From contig JAXBDG010000003.1 of assembly GCA_036320915.1 (NCBI GenBank), forward strand, positions 1,178,001-1,242,000: a stretch of DNA of 64,000 nt. Reading direction: 5' to 3'. The notes beneath the pieces were generated by a model that was given only the letters and a program-made list of their open reading frames with translations, did no database searches and had not been told where the DNA came from. Both the position numbers and the translations under genes were made by a program. Source of the DNA: Linnemannia elongata. Taxonomy: Eukaryota > Mortierellomycota > Mortierellomycetes > Mortierellales > Mortierellaceae. This document shows, in pieces, positions 9,701 to 21,866 of this stretch (position 1 is its first letter; the number at the start of each line of letters is the position of its first letter).

Positions 9701-12589
9701 CCAGACGAACGAACGGCAAAGTAGGGCTTAGAGTTGGATGCAGAAGTCGAGGTGGAGGTGAGGAACTCGACCAAGGCAGTGATCTCCTGAGTCATCTCGG
9801 GCGACAAGGGAGCAGCCAGGATCTTGCTGGTCAACGCAGCATGGAAGGCCTCCAAACCATCGGCAGTGGTGATATGAGGAGAGATTTGAGAGTCCAGGTG
9901 GTTCTCAGTCAAGAAAGCCTTGAAGGCCTCAGTCGAGACACAGAACCAGGCAGGGACAGTGGCACGGACTCCGGGGACTCTGCTGACCAGGTTGGTGAGC
10001 GTAGCCATGTTCTTGGCCTTTCCACCTCCGTACTGGGCCAATAAGGGGGATGGGTGCCAAGCAAACAAGAAGTGGTTCTGTTCGGGGTTCGAGAACTTGA
10101 AACGCTGCTCAATAGGAACAGAGGAAGGCGCAACGGCGTTGGCGAGGGCGTTGCGGGCGTTGAGGTCAAGAGAGCTGGCAGAGTACTTGAGCGAGGTAGA
10201 AGTCATGCCACGACGGAGACTGTCGTTCACGGAGCCGGTGATGTCGCCACGTTGGATGACTACCTTGTCGGAGACCTTCTTGTCCTTGATCATTTTACTC
10301 AAAGCCATGGTGTTGATCTTGGAAGCATGGCGCTTGTCCCTGGGGAGCTTGCGGAAGACGTGAAGCTCATCGACTGGAACATCGAAGGTCTCCTGGAGAT
10401 GCTCGAGAATGAGGGTGTGAGCAGCAAGAGCAAGGCCGTTTGGTGCCTCTATAAAGAGAGCGGGCTTCTTGGCAGCGCCAGATGGCATGAAGACGACGTA
10501 AGTGATACCGTGGGAGGCACCAAAGGTCTCGAGAACAGAGCGCTCAATGGCAATGGGCCAGTAGCGAAGGGAGTTCAAGCTGCCCTCGACTCCATCCTCT
10601 GCGTCTTCTCTGATAACCCATGAGGCACGGCCGACCAACCACAAACGGTGGGCAGAGTCCAAGTATCCACAGTCGCCGGTGCGAAGCCAGATCCTATCTT
10701 TGTTGCCGTTCTTCTCTGAGGGGAGTTCGTGGACAATACGATCATCATCGGAGGTGGTAGTAATGTGAACATGGGGGCCCGAGACGACGATCTCTCCAAT
10801 ATGACCAAGCTCTAGGAACTGCTGTCCCTTGACCTCCTCACCATCCAAGGGCACAATAGCGGTGTGAGAAAATCCGCCATCCAGGTTGACATGACCGACA
10901 CAAAGGGCGTGGACGTTTCCTCCTTCAAACTCAGATTCCGATTCAGCAGAAGCATCGAACTGTGTGATCTTGTTGGAGCCCTTAACCTTGGGAGCTGAGG
11001 TAGGGTTGGCCTCGAGGAGAATGCGCTCCTCGACACGGATCTTGGAGATGGGCTCGGCCTCGCTGGCACCGTAAAAGATGAAAGCAGCACCACGGACACC
11101 CTTGCGCATGATATCGAGCTCTGACGAGAAAACTGGAGCTCCACCCAGGCAGAGCACACGGACGGGGAGAGGGTTGATAAACTTGCCATACTGGTCGACG
11201 CCGCTGGTGGCTTCAAGGTGCTGCAAGAGGCGGAGGAAGAACGCAGGCGAACCGAAGGCGACTTGAACATTGTGACGGATCATGGCCTCGAGGAGAGGGG
11301 CAGGGTTGACACCGGCTGGGTTAAAGTTATCGGGGATGAGGGTGGTATATCCGAGCATTATCTGGCCGAAGATAAAGACGGGCAGGTTGGTCACCGCCTT
11401 GACGGGCTTGTGCGAGGTGACTGCTGCAGGCGCTGTTGTTGTTGTTGGTGATGCGGAGTCGGACCCTGCTGGTGATGATGCCTTTGTGTGGGGAAATTCT
11501 GCGGAGGAGGCCCTGATTTCCTTTTGGCAGAAGACGGCAATGGTCTGAGCGCGGAGGTAGTCGTGGGAGCGACGGATGGGCTTTGGGTTGCCGGTCGATC
11601 CTGTGGTGAAGGAGAGAAGGGCGGTGGTGTCTCCGGGGACGGATGTCACTGGGATGGTCTTGGGCACCGAAGCCAATATCTTTTTACTAATGAATTCAAG
11701 GAAATTAATCAGAGCTTGTTTAGTTAGCACATGCACGGTCATCACATTCAAAGAAGAGTGGGAAAAAAAGATAAGCAAGTGAAAGAGGGAAGAACGTACT
11801 CTACGTTGACGGGGATCTCGACAACATTGGGGATCTTCTTGAGGGCAGGTACTGCTCTCGAGAGGATCCACTTCTTGAACGCCGTCAGCTTCATGTTGGT
11901 GACAATATGGCTGATAGGCAGGACAGACTCAATACACACATTCATTTTTGCCCTCTCCATGAAGGGATCCAACAGGATCAACGTAGCTCCCAACGACAGA
12001 CAGGCAATAGATCCCACAAAGAAATCAACTCCCAACGACGACAAAATCAAGACCTTGTCTCCCTTTGCAAGGGGTTTGCTACTCTTGGACTTGAAGGACC
12101 CCTCCTGGGCCAAGACCTGAGTGAAATGACTGATCCGACTACAGAGCTCATCAAATGTCACTGACGGCTTGCCGGGTTGTGTGAAAATGAAGCAATCGGG
12201 AGAAGGTTCGTTAGCGGGCAGGGTGCTGCGGAAGTGGACAAACATGGCGTTGAAGAGACTGCAGAGGTTTCCGTTCAGCTCTTCTGCGGTCGGTGGGCGG
12301 TGAAGTGTCCATCGAAAGATATCTGGGAATCCTCCTGAGAGAAAGTCGTGAAGTTGTGAAATGGCGATTGTTTTTGCGGCAGCTGCTGGGCCCGATGCGG
12401 ATGCCGGGGTGATCTATGTTTGTGGCATGGTACGGTATGAATGCTTTTGTTAGTTTTTATACTAATTTGGTGGCGTTAATGATGATGACGACGACAGGCG
12501 CCCAAGGGTCATTGTTGCCAAGGGGGCACTATTGTTCCACAAGAGATCAGAGATGGATGGATTCATACCTCATTGACGGAGGGACTCAT
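6727..12589 (-). CDS. Adenylate-forming enzyme fused to RPH/PEP-synthase-like dikinase
   Basis: Four exons (12589-12569, 12413-11800, 11686-7764, 7661-6727) give 1830 residues. The first exon is only 21 nt (MSPSVNE) and was placed by splice sites: GAG|GTATGA, ACATAG|ATC. Residues about 10-590 form an AMP-binding (adenylation) domain with P-loop FTTGSTGNPK (about 238-247), YGASEAEP, RTGDCGYLD and a C-terminal subdomain. Residues about 755-1080 are a PPDK_N ATP-grasp domain (FAVRSSGADEDS near 867, ending LQVRPI). A central helical region with TTPLTFSF (about 1155-1600) and a swivelling phosphohistidine domain follow (LLSHSAVVARE, His1761). That order matches rifampin phosphotransferase. The C-terminal PEP/pyruvate barrel of PEP synthase is absent. 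An Ala/Thr-rich linker lies near 1365-1395. The expected chemistry is ATP-driven carboxylate adenylation plus transfer of the ATP beta-phosphate through the histidine to an acceptor. Substrates are unknown. Confidence 0.85.
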
Positions 12590-15500
12590 GATGGTTGTGT
12601 GCAAATGCGAGCTGAAGTTGCTTCTTGGTATTATTTGATATTATTAGGGAGGGTAATGAGGGTGAGAAGAAGGTAGGAGAATGAGTTTGCAGTAGTGAAT
12701 GCGAACAAAGGGTGTTGAGAAAAGAAGGGAGAAGAAGAAGAAGAAAAAAAAAATGTGAATGATTAAATGGATGCTGGGAGCACAACCAAGTGTGAGGGAG
12801 GACTGTCTTTCTTTTACAAATTGCCCACGATCGACGTTCATTCCTCTTCCCTTATGGAACAGACTTGGAACAGGCTTGAAAATAACCAAGGTACACCAAA
12901 GTGCAAAGTGCAAAGCCTAAGGAGAAGGGATAAACATAATAAACATAATTGTATTTGTATCTTCAATCGCTCTGTCCTTTATCGTCTGTCCAGGCTCAAA
13001 AATGAATATTCACAAATAAGAGAACAACCATTCCACATTAACGTTAACTTCATGGCAGTTAACGTAACAATTACTGTTCAAAAAATATTCTACAATACCG
13101 TAGGTTTACCTTATTTTTAATTCTCAAGTCAAGCTAAACCTTCCCCTTTAAAAAAAATTTTAACGGACAAGAACTAGAGGGTAAATGGCATGTGTGTGAA
13201 TGTCCGTTGGGCTCACTTTCTGTTTGATGATGTTGTTTGTTATTGCTCCCTTCACTCCCCCTTTGCCTGTCTGTCTCTTCTCTCTTTGGACGAATCTTCT
13301 TCACACTTAGACGGCGGGAAATCAAGCTGTTGGCTGTTCTGACACACGTGCCACAACGAGCTAGTCTCAAAACAGACAGACACACAAACTGAAAATAGAG
13401 CAAGAGAGGGAGAGAATCCGGGCTTCAACCTTGTAGGTAAACCTTCATACCCGAGCTGGTGTGAACTCATTTCTTATCAAGATGCTGGTTGACATGAAAG
13501 GATGGAAACAGACCTTTATTCCTGATCCCTCAAGATGCAAAAATATGAGGGGGAGGGCTAATAATTTGTGCGTGTTTATTCCTATGCGTGAGCAGAGAAC
13601 GAATATCAACCTTCATTCAAACCTTCAAGTGATGACAGAGAGATAGACAAAACACACACACACACATGCCACAGTGGCAAATATTGATATTGTTAATTAC
13701 CAGCAAAGAGTCATAAGCTGGTGAGCAGCAAGACCAGTATTTTTTTTTCTTGATCCCATCCTTTATTTGCCGATAAGGTTGGAGGTTTCTGTGGGTCCTA
13801 CCGAAAAATGAATCTGCTGCCGAACATAGACAGGACAAGAATGCAGACGTAGAAAATCAACCAAACCATAAAGGTCCTCCCTCTCTCCTTCGTCAACTGG
13901 AATGTATCACTTCCCTCATGCAAGGTGAGCGCTTTCTCTTTCCTACATTTTTCTGCTGCAAGAAAATCACACGAGAAAAGGGTGGACAAAGAGGCGAAAG
14001 GAAGGCGTTTGTCCAGACAAACCGAATAGTCTGGAGAACATGAACCCGAACATCACGATGGCGTAAAAAAAAAAATAGAGAACAGAAAAAGGTTCCTTCC
14101 TTCTATTTGCTCCACATTATTGCCATCCCGTTCCCTGCCAGTATAGTCATATTTTTGCTCATTCCGCATCCCGATTACATTTCCATTTACATGAAAGAGA
14201 AAAAATATGTCCTCCACACCAAAATCATGGCCACGAGGAGGGAGAGAACGAGTGAAGCACATAGGAGGAGGACACTAGAATGGCTCATTTTCGTGCTCGC
14301 TTCTTTGTTGACGTTGTGGAGTATCTTGGTGTTGTTTTCCAAGGTGTAGGCGGCTCTGTGTTTTTCTTATACAGAAAGGGTAGCGGCACTTTTTGATGTC
14401 CTTCCCGTTATTGTTTGTTCATGACAACAGACGAAACGACTCAGAAATGGGAAGCTGGAGAAAAAGCATAATCACACCGGATAATAGCTGACATTGACCG
14501 ATATTGACCAACTATTGACTGCTGGCTGATTGCTAACCGTTGGTTGATGCTCTTGTACATGCAAGTCGAATGAAGAAAGAGTACAAATTGCAGGCAGGCG
14601 TTTGTCAACCTTGCACCAATAGCCTGCAGGCATTTCATTTTCTGCTCAATCCTCATTCTTGAACACAGAAAACCAATGGTAAAAAAAAATGATTTTTGCA
14701 ACTGTGGATACACGAACTCAATATTGATGAGAGGTAGACAGTTTGTGGCACCAAACCTTGCCTTCTGCTCATTTTCTCCACGCTCGCTGGGATGTGTCAT
14801 TTTTCTCTCTTGCTCGTGACTGAGAAGGGAGCGTTAGAGAGAGAGAGAAGGAGGGAGAATAAAGGAGAGGGGAGAAATGGCAAATGGAATATCTATTATG
14901 AACTTGTTTTGTTGAATTTGTATGTGATGTGTTTGCGCCAGCATCGAGCGCCCAGAACGCGCCCGGAACTGTCACTCTATTTTTTTTTATTGCCTGCATG
15001 GTTGCTTTGTTTTCTCTTTTCCATCCCCGCCTCACGCCCCACGTCTCGCCCGCGTTCAAGTGCGCAATGAGAAGACCAACAAAAAACAGAAAGTCCCCTT
15101 TACTGGTGTCCCATGACGAGAGCCTTTGTGTTGTAAAAAGTCCTGTACCTCGCTTGCACGCTCTCTTACTGCCAATTCTCTCCTTTCCACAAACAACGCA
15201 TCCAGTTTGCCCGCCTGTTGTTTGTGTTTTCTGATCGTTATCTTTTCAAAAGGTACAGACATGCTTAAACCCGTTAACGCACACAACCATACATCTGTTC
15301 CATACTCAATAACAGAAAGGAAGCGTTTTGACTTCCTGGTTTAAAGGATAGTCTGCCTGTTTTCGTTAAGTTTTTTGTAATCAAGACTACATACAATGCA
15401 TGCACGTAGTTTTGGTTAATTGCAACGGCATTTGTACTCAGCTTTCTTGCTTGATTTCTGTACTTCATAATGAGCTTGCCGAGACTGAAAAAAACAAATC

Positions 15501-18061
15501 AGGAAAAGAAGCGAGTAATCATTGAACCGCGGACCACCACCACCAATCGACTTATCTTCCTTCCTTTCCTTTGGCGAAAGAAAAACAAAAACAAACGGAC
15601 GTAGCGTTTGGACAGACCAACGTACCTTGGTTCGTAATGGATAGCTCTCATCGATCATCAATCAACAACGAACAACATAAAGGAACTCCTAACATCAGGC
15701 TGATAGAGGAACAACAAAACGCATAAGTAAAAAAAAAAAAACACACGCAAACAAATAACAACAAAAAAAACCCCCCGCGAGAAGTACCTTGTAACAGCAT
15801 GTTTGGATGTTGTTTGTTCTCTATATCGAACTCTCGATCTTTTGCAAGATTTTTTGTCGTATCGTGTGGACAACTGTATTTTATTGCTCCGTGTGTTTAC
15901 TCCAAGAAAAAACAAACACCACACAGACTAAACACGAGAACACGAGCGAAGGAATATTTTGCAAGCACGCGAGAACCAAAGAACAAACAAAAGATCTGAA
16001 AGGACGAGATGTTTTTGGTGCTTTCTACGACGGATACTGCTTACTCATTTGCTCAGAAAGTTCACCACCCAAGGCTCCTTTTTCGCGGGTGTGTGGGTAC
16101 CCTGTTCATGTAAGTTGTCTAGAACTCAGCCTTTGTTCTCGCTCACCTTAAGCCAGCCTTCTTCAGCAAAGGAACGGAATCGAAGGAGCGGGGTATTAGT
16201 TACTAATATGTTTTCAACTCGGAAGTGGCGCATTAGTCAAGAGGTGAGGCTCCGTCTGCACCTCCTCTATTATTATCCTGCAATGCACCAGGATGAAGAT
16301 ACTCTTCTGCCATTGCTCGATAATAACTTATGTCCTGCTTCAATACCTTCAATAGTTGAAGAATCAAACAACAAAGAATGAAAGGTTATAAAGAATTCTC
16401 TTTTTATTGCTTCTCAATCGCTTTATGACCGAGGAAAGTACTACACGATTTTCAAGAAGCATCTGACAAAAACACAAACGAACGCGGGGCATCTTTCGCG
16501 CCATGATTAGAACCCACCACCAACCTCTGACTGAACCGCGCGAAACTGCATGACCCAGATATCTCATGCCATTGGCTTTGCCCTTCCCTTCTTCGTTTAC
16601 CATTTGCCTTTGATTTTGGAATTGCTTTTGGCGTGATGTCTCGGCTTAGCTTGACTGCGCGGTGTATCTATTCATCATCAACATTGTGTGCAAGATTTGC
16701 CGCCAGCCCATGGCTTTGCTGCTCGGTCATAGACCATAGATCCATATCACTCGGTCCGAGGAAAAACAAAAGGACACGTCTGCCTAATATCAAAATAGAC
16801 CGCACATTGACTTTCCGTTGTTCCATGACCATCTCTCAACGGCTCTGTGAAAAAAAAAAAAAAAAGAACGATCGAGAAATGGCTGTTTCGCATAAGTCCC
16901 CGACGAGTTGAAAAAGAGGAAAAGTCGACAGATGTCTTTTTACGAACAGCCAAAGATGCAAATTGCAACCCACTAGCATGAAGAACACGCGTTTGGCTGC
17001 GCCGAAGAGACTTTTCCCCCTGAGATCGAAGCAACGAGGTTAACATCAACATCAATCAAAAAATCACATCTAAATGCCTCGTCTGATAAACGAGCCAAGA
17101 CAAAATACGAGGAGAAAGAAGCATTTGTCCGCACACGATCGACCTGTGGAGCAATGGGCAAAGGTGAAGGGAGGACGTAATAACGCAAAAAAGGCAGTGC
17201 TTTGTTCTTAACCTTGCCTTCGTAGATTCAGCCTGCTCACTCGATCTCCCCGACTCTCCACGACACAATGAGGGCAAAAAGGGTAAAATGTACGTGAGGG
17301 CTTAGATCAGATAGGGAGTTCGGCAGATTTCTGCTTTGGAGTGAAAAGAAAGAAGAGCAAAAGAAGCACCAACCACCCTTACCATTTTGCCCTTTGGCCT
17401 CCTAAGGCGAACGTGGATGGTTCTGTCCAACTGCGCGGATGTTTCCTTTTCTCCTCTTCTCTAGCACCCCCTGAAGGCAGCATTTTTGGTATTATGAGAT
17501 GACCGTTGTTTGTGCGCATCCATTTTGTTTGTTATTCCTTTGGACCTCCTTGTGTCCCCTTATTTCTGATCTAATCACACTAAGGGAACACATGTTTCTG
17601 TAGGAGACATGGTGCCACCTCAAAGGTACCCTTGCGGGATTACGCGCAGATCCATCACCGCCACTTCTCTCGTCATCCTTCCTCGCTTCATTTTCTTCAT
17701 ACAATACCCATTTGCATATGCAAGTCCCATATGAGGACATGCGCCCGATACGAAAAACGAATGCGCCTCTTTTCCCACTCATGATATTTTCTGGCTGAGA
17801 AGGAAAATACAAAATAAACCGATCGAAATCGAAGTGCATTTACAACTCAACGAATACTCTTTCAGGATGCATGCAGCAGAGCGTTCGTTGGGAGAAGGAT
17901 GAGTAGGCTTAGAAGAAATGAAAGAATAGACCTCCCCGATACGATACCGATACCTTGCGCATGGTAAAAGGGAACACCAATGGCAACTGTCTATACTCGA
18001 AGACTCATCCATGGAGAAAAAGAACTCAGAACCCCAAGAAGGACTGCGCTCATTTTTTTTT

Positions 18062-18101
18062 ATATTTGCATATTTGCATATTTGCATGTTTGCTTGCTTG
18101 C
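18062..18101 (+). repeat. Tandem 8-bp repeat, unit ATATTTGC
   Basis: Three exact copies and one with a single mismatch, followed by two TTGC half units. It preserves repeated ATTTGCAT words. It lies in the gene-free region, and no function is evident. Confidence 0.8.
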
Positions 18102-19300
18102 TGTTTTACTTTTCTTTTTCACGCACATGTAGTTCCTAAATGGTACTTACTTCAAGTCTATTTTTTAATTTTGTGTTTTGTTTTCGTTCTTGTTTTCTCT
18201 TTTATTTATCACGCCTTGTGGCAGAAGAACAAACAGATGGAAGGAAGAAGGAAAGGAATTGGCAAGAAGAGCCCTTAGTGACAAAATGATGATAAGCACC
18301 ACCAACACACTAACATTTGACGGAAAGAAAAAAAAAGGACCTTCATTCCGCTCTAGGCTCTTTTATTCGTGGCAAAATACCACGCTTAAAAACAACAACA
18401 TACCTCACAAGAAAAACAAATGAGCAAACGAGAGACAAGGCGTAGCAATAAGTTTTTTTTTAGGACGTTAATGAAACGAAGACGGATAACCACGACTTTG
18501 GACAACAAAGGTAACGACAAAAAGTCTCAAGTCCGATGTTAAGTAAAGGTTCAACGACTTCGAATCCAAGGTCAGCTACTGCAAGAACCCTGCCACACCC
18601 TTCACCGATCCAGACTTTCGGGCTTAACATCTTTGGCTTGTGATGATGACCTTTCATGACGAAAGGAAGAAAGCATTTATTTGTTGCGTTTGTTTGTGCG
18701 GCATACATACCAAAGGCAAGGCGGGAAGGGTACAGTACTCATGGTCAAATACATAGGGTGTTTAGATAGTCGGATCCGGCAAGCAGACTCCGCAAGCTGT
18801 CTCGAAGACAAAGACCCTTCCACCCGTTTGTCACCCCGATGGGCAAAACCTCGTCAGCCTTGTGAAAGACAAAAGTTTGTCCGCCCGCTCGTTCATGTAG
18901 TAGGTATTTGTACCAATACGTACCCATTTCCTGATGGGAACATTCTTGACCAATTTTCCCTCTTGCTACCCAGTTTTAAAAGAACGAGAGAAGTGAGAGA
19001 GCGAAGGATGTTCGGGTCGGGGATCAGAAAAGTGAATTTTGTTCCAGGCACACGAATCAAGTCGAAGGACTGAGACTAAATAGCTCTCCGTCGTTGTCAA
19101 CTCGACCCTATGTCTCACTTGGTGATTCAGGTACGGGGAGGAGTGGAAAAGGTAGAGAGTCATTCTTCACTGAGGGAGCGAGCGAGCGTGAGGGAAAGAA
19201 GGGAAAATTCGGTTGTGCCATCTCCGGCTCCACTGATGATTTTTAGGCACGCATACACAGCTTGTCGTACCCAGCATGTCATAGATGCTACACACATCCA

Positions 19301-19326
19301 TACACATACATACACATACATACACA
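19301..19326 (+). repeat. Tandem 10-bp repeat, unit TACACATACA
   Basis: Two exact units and a partial third in the gene-free region, preceded by a related imperfect unit. An ordinary CA/TA-rich microsatellite. Confidence 0.8.
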
Positions 19327-20363
19327 GAGACAAGACGGCAAAGGGGAAGGCCCGATACCCCGATGTATGCCGCTAGACCCGATCACGGAAGTTCATCATG
19401 TGATATCATGTCAGGTGATACAAGGAGGAGTTTTCTAGGAACAAAAATGAACGGTGAAGAACTACGACGACGACCTTTCTACATATAAACAAAAGCACCG
19501 CACCTGTCTTTGTCGAGACAAAACAAACAAAAGCATCTCCTTCATGGAACAAACTACCAAAAACAAATAAACATTCCACGCACCAACGCACTGTTCATCC
19601 TCCTTTTCTCTCACGTCAACAAAAGAAAAGCAATAAAGGGTTGGCCAAAAGGCAAAACGAAGTTTAAAAAAATCAATTGACATGGGTCAATAAACAACAT
19701 ACCAATGGGCTGAGGACGTTCTTGATGACAAAGGAAGAAGGAAAAAAAAGAGAGTTATAGGACAAAAAAATGGCGGCAGCAGTGCCACTACCAACAACAA
19801 CAATAACAACACCAATAACAACAACAACAACAAGCAACAAGCGTATCATTATATCGTTATCGACCCACAACAACCATAACGACAAAGGGCTAGTTGTTCT
19901 GTTGATCGGTTCGAGCCCTTTTTGAGGATCAAGCTCTTCCATGCATTCCTTCCACCGTCTGACATTCCATGCGAGGCCATCCCACTCCACAACAAAACAT
20001 TCCGGCTCATCTTTTTTTTTTCTTTTGCCTTTTATGTCCCTTCGGCCTTCGAAATAATCTTTGTCATGAGAAATTGACAAAGTCCGTGCTCTTTCTCCCG
20101 CACCCTCAATCCCCCTCATGACAACTAGCTGCAACAGCACGATGCCACGCCCCTCCTATTGCCTCACTTGTCTTTGTTGTCCTCCTAGTGAGAGGAGAAA
20201 GATGCAGTTTCGTTTGCTTTTATTAACTGTGTTTTTTGTTCATGTCGTTTGGACTTGTCTGTGTGTTGTGGGTCTACAAGGCCCAAGTGTCGTTGAGGTA
20301 TCATTCATTAAACATAAATAAAGGAGAGGGAAGAGATAGTGTGGGTCTTTTTTGCGTGTGTCG

Positions 20364-21866
20364 TTAAAGGCGGGCCATGGCGCGGCCACGAGAGCGAAGG
20401 GCAAGTGCCTTTTGGCGCTGCTGGTTCCAGTACATCTGTAGGCGCATATCTTGCTGTCTTTTCTGCAGCGACCCGGCGTTGAGTGGTGATGGTGATGGCG
20501 ATGCAGGATGTGCCGTACTGCTGTTGCTGCTGCACTTTGTAGATTTGAGTGATGCTTCAGGAAGAGTAGGCGTCTCGGCAGCTTGTGCTTCTTGATGTTG
20601 TTGACTCTGTTCAGAGTGGACAACTGGTGGTACGGGGCGGTGAATATAGAGGCGGTACACATGACGGACACTCTTCCCTCCCACGCGTTCAGAGATCGCT
20701 GCCGAGTTCTCGTTCATAAGAGCACAGGCGACCTTGGTGCATCCCCAGACATCGCGTGCACGCTTCATCGTCTCTACCAACGCAAGGGCAAACACCTTGG
20801 ACTTTCTGACCCGGGGTACAAACCCGACAGTCTTGAGAACAAGAGTATCATGGTCCTCGACCCAGCATGCCATGTATCCAACATCCTCTCCGTTCTGGGG
20901 GTCAACGATGAACGAAGAAAGATCGAGGAGAGAGGCGTTGTCGACTTGATGACGTGAGATCATATCGTTGAGAACGATCTGGCGATGGTTTTGGCGTGAG
21001 AATCCGTCGTCAAAGAGCTCCTTTCCTCGGAAAAGTTCGATCGAAAGGTCGTAGATACGTTTGGCAACATCGTCTTGGGGTGTGAGGTCGGGGTGTCGCT
21101 CGGGGCTGAGGGAGGATGCAAAGTCGAGGGTGTTCCAGAACTGGATGCCGAGATGGATGCTGTCGAGGGTCTCTCCGCGGGTATAGTTGGTGTATCCGTC
21201 GATAATACTGTCGATGTGGAAGAAGGTCGAGTAGTAGTCAGCAGCCTTGACGAACCCAGCCTATGTATTTGTTTTGTTTCGATGTAAGACAATATCAGTC
21301 CTGACACTAATGCAATTTGTAATCTTTGAGAGCCTTAAGGGTGATCCAAGCAGGAAGAAAAAAAGGATGGTATTAACAATTACCTGTGCAAAGCAGGCCT
21401 GGTAGAACTCTGGGTGCCTGGGCTCAAAGGACATGGAGGGTGCCTCATCAGTGTCAACACGAAGACGGTACTGGAGCCAGGTGGTCAGGTTGACAGGTCC
21501 AAGGATCTGGCGCACACCCTCGCGTCTCAGCCACTCAGTCGCGGCCTTGAGGACAACGGTGCCTGCCTTCTCGTTCCTGGCCTCGAAAAGGCCCACATAG
21601 CCGACTGAGTTGTCGGACATGACTGTATTAGCACCCGCACAGGCAACAGGGCGGTTGTTATCGTCATAGAGGATCCAGTACTCTGCAGAGACGTTGGGCA
21701 GGGTGGTGGTGAGGAGTTGGGTGACAAGGGTCGGTTGCGTACTGTCCCTGTGAAGCGAGATAAACTGTGAAACGAAATGGGGCTTGTTGTAGACGGCTGA
21801 CATGGGCAGAGGCAAGGCAATACGCTCGCTCTGCTTGTTGATGGTGTATCCGAGGTTGGTTAACAT
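20364..21866 (-). CDS. GNAT-fold acetyltransferase-like protein
   Basis: Two exons (21866-21384 and 21260-20364, 123-nt intron) encode 459 residues. The N-terminal half (exon 1) contains an LGPVNLTTW segment followed by FEPRHPEFY. This resembles a class of bacterial proteins with a GPxNxSTW block before a GNAT domain (YghO-like; family recalled, not searched). The C-terminal half has the acetyl-CoA-binding arrangement of GNAT enzymes. Strands around YMACWVEDHD and LVLKTVGFVP lead to a basic loop RVRKSK, a helix, then ALMNENSAAISERVGG and YRLYIHRP. The last 85 residues are Gln/Ser/Pro-rich and probably disordered. An acyl-CoA-dependent N-acyl transfer is expected; the acceptor is unknown. The first in-frame ATG was taken as the start. 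It is divergent from the BtaA-like gene over 1.7 kb. Confidence 0.72.

Larger units (their letters stand above)
12590..20363. other. 7.8-kb region without recognisable genes
   Basis: The longest gene-free stretch of the window, upstream of the adenylation-dikinase gene and downstream of the GNAT gene. It is AT-richer than the flanking exons, with many A/C- and T-rich simple stretches. Open frames are all short, on both strands and without family resemblance; examples are an 80-codon frame at 14107-14349 and an 82-codon one at 18460-18708. It contains two small tandem repeats listed separately. I saw no long terminal repeats, reverse transcriptase or transposase. It may hold long promoter DNA, non-coding RNA or decayed repeats. 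Confidence 0.5.

Noticed and set aside
14107..14349. 80-codon frame with a hydrophobic C-terminal segment
   Set aside because: It begins at a non-ATG codon and has no homolog that I recognise. Composition is not distinct from the surroundings.
18460..18708. 82-codon minus-strand frame starting with ATG
   Set aside because: Plausible-looking but isolated, without a family, promoter tract or codon bias like the real genes here.
12590..20363. Degenerate LTR retrotransposon filling the gene-free block
   Set aside because: No long direct repeats, primer-binding site, protease/RT/integrase motifs or terminal TG..CA pairs were recognised by eye.
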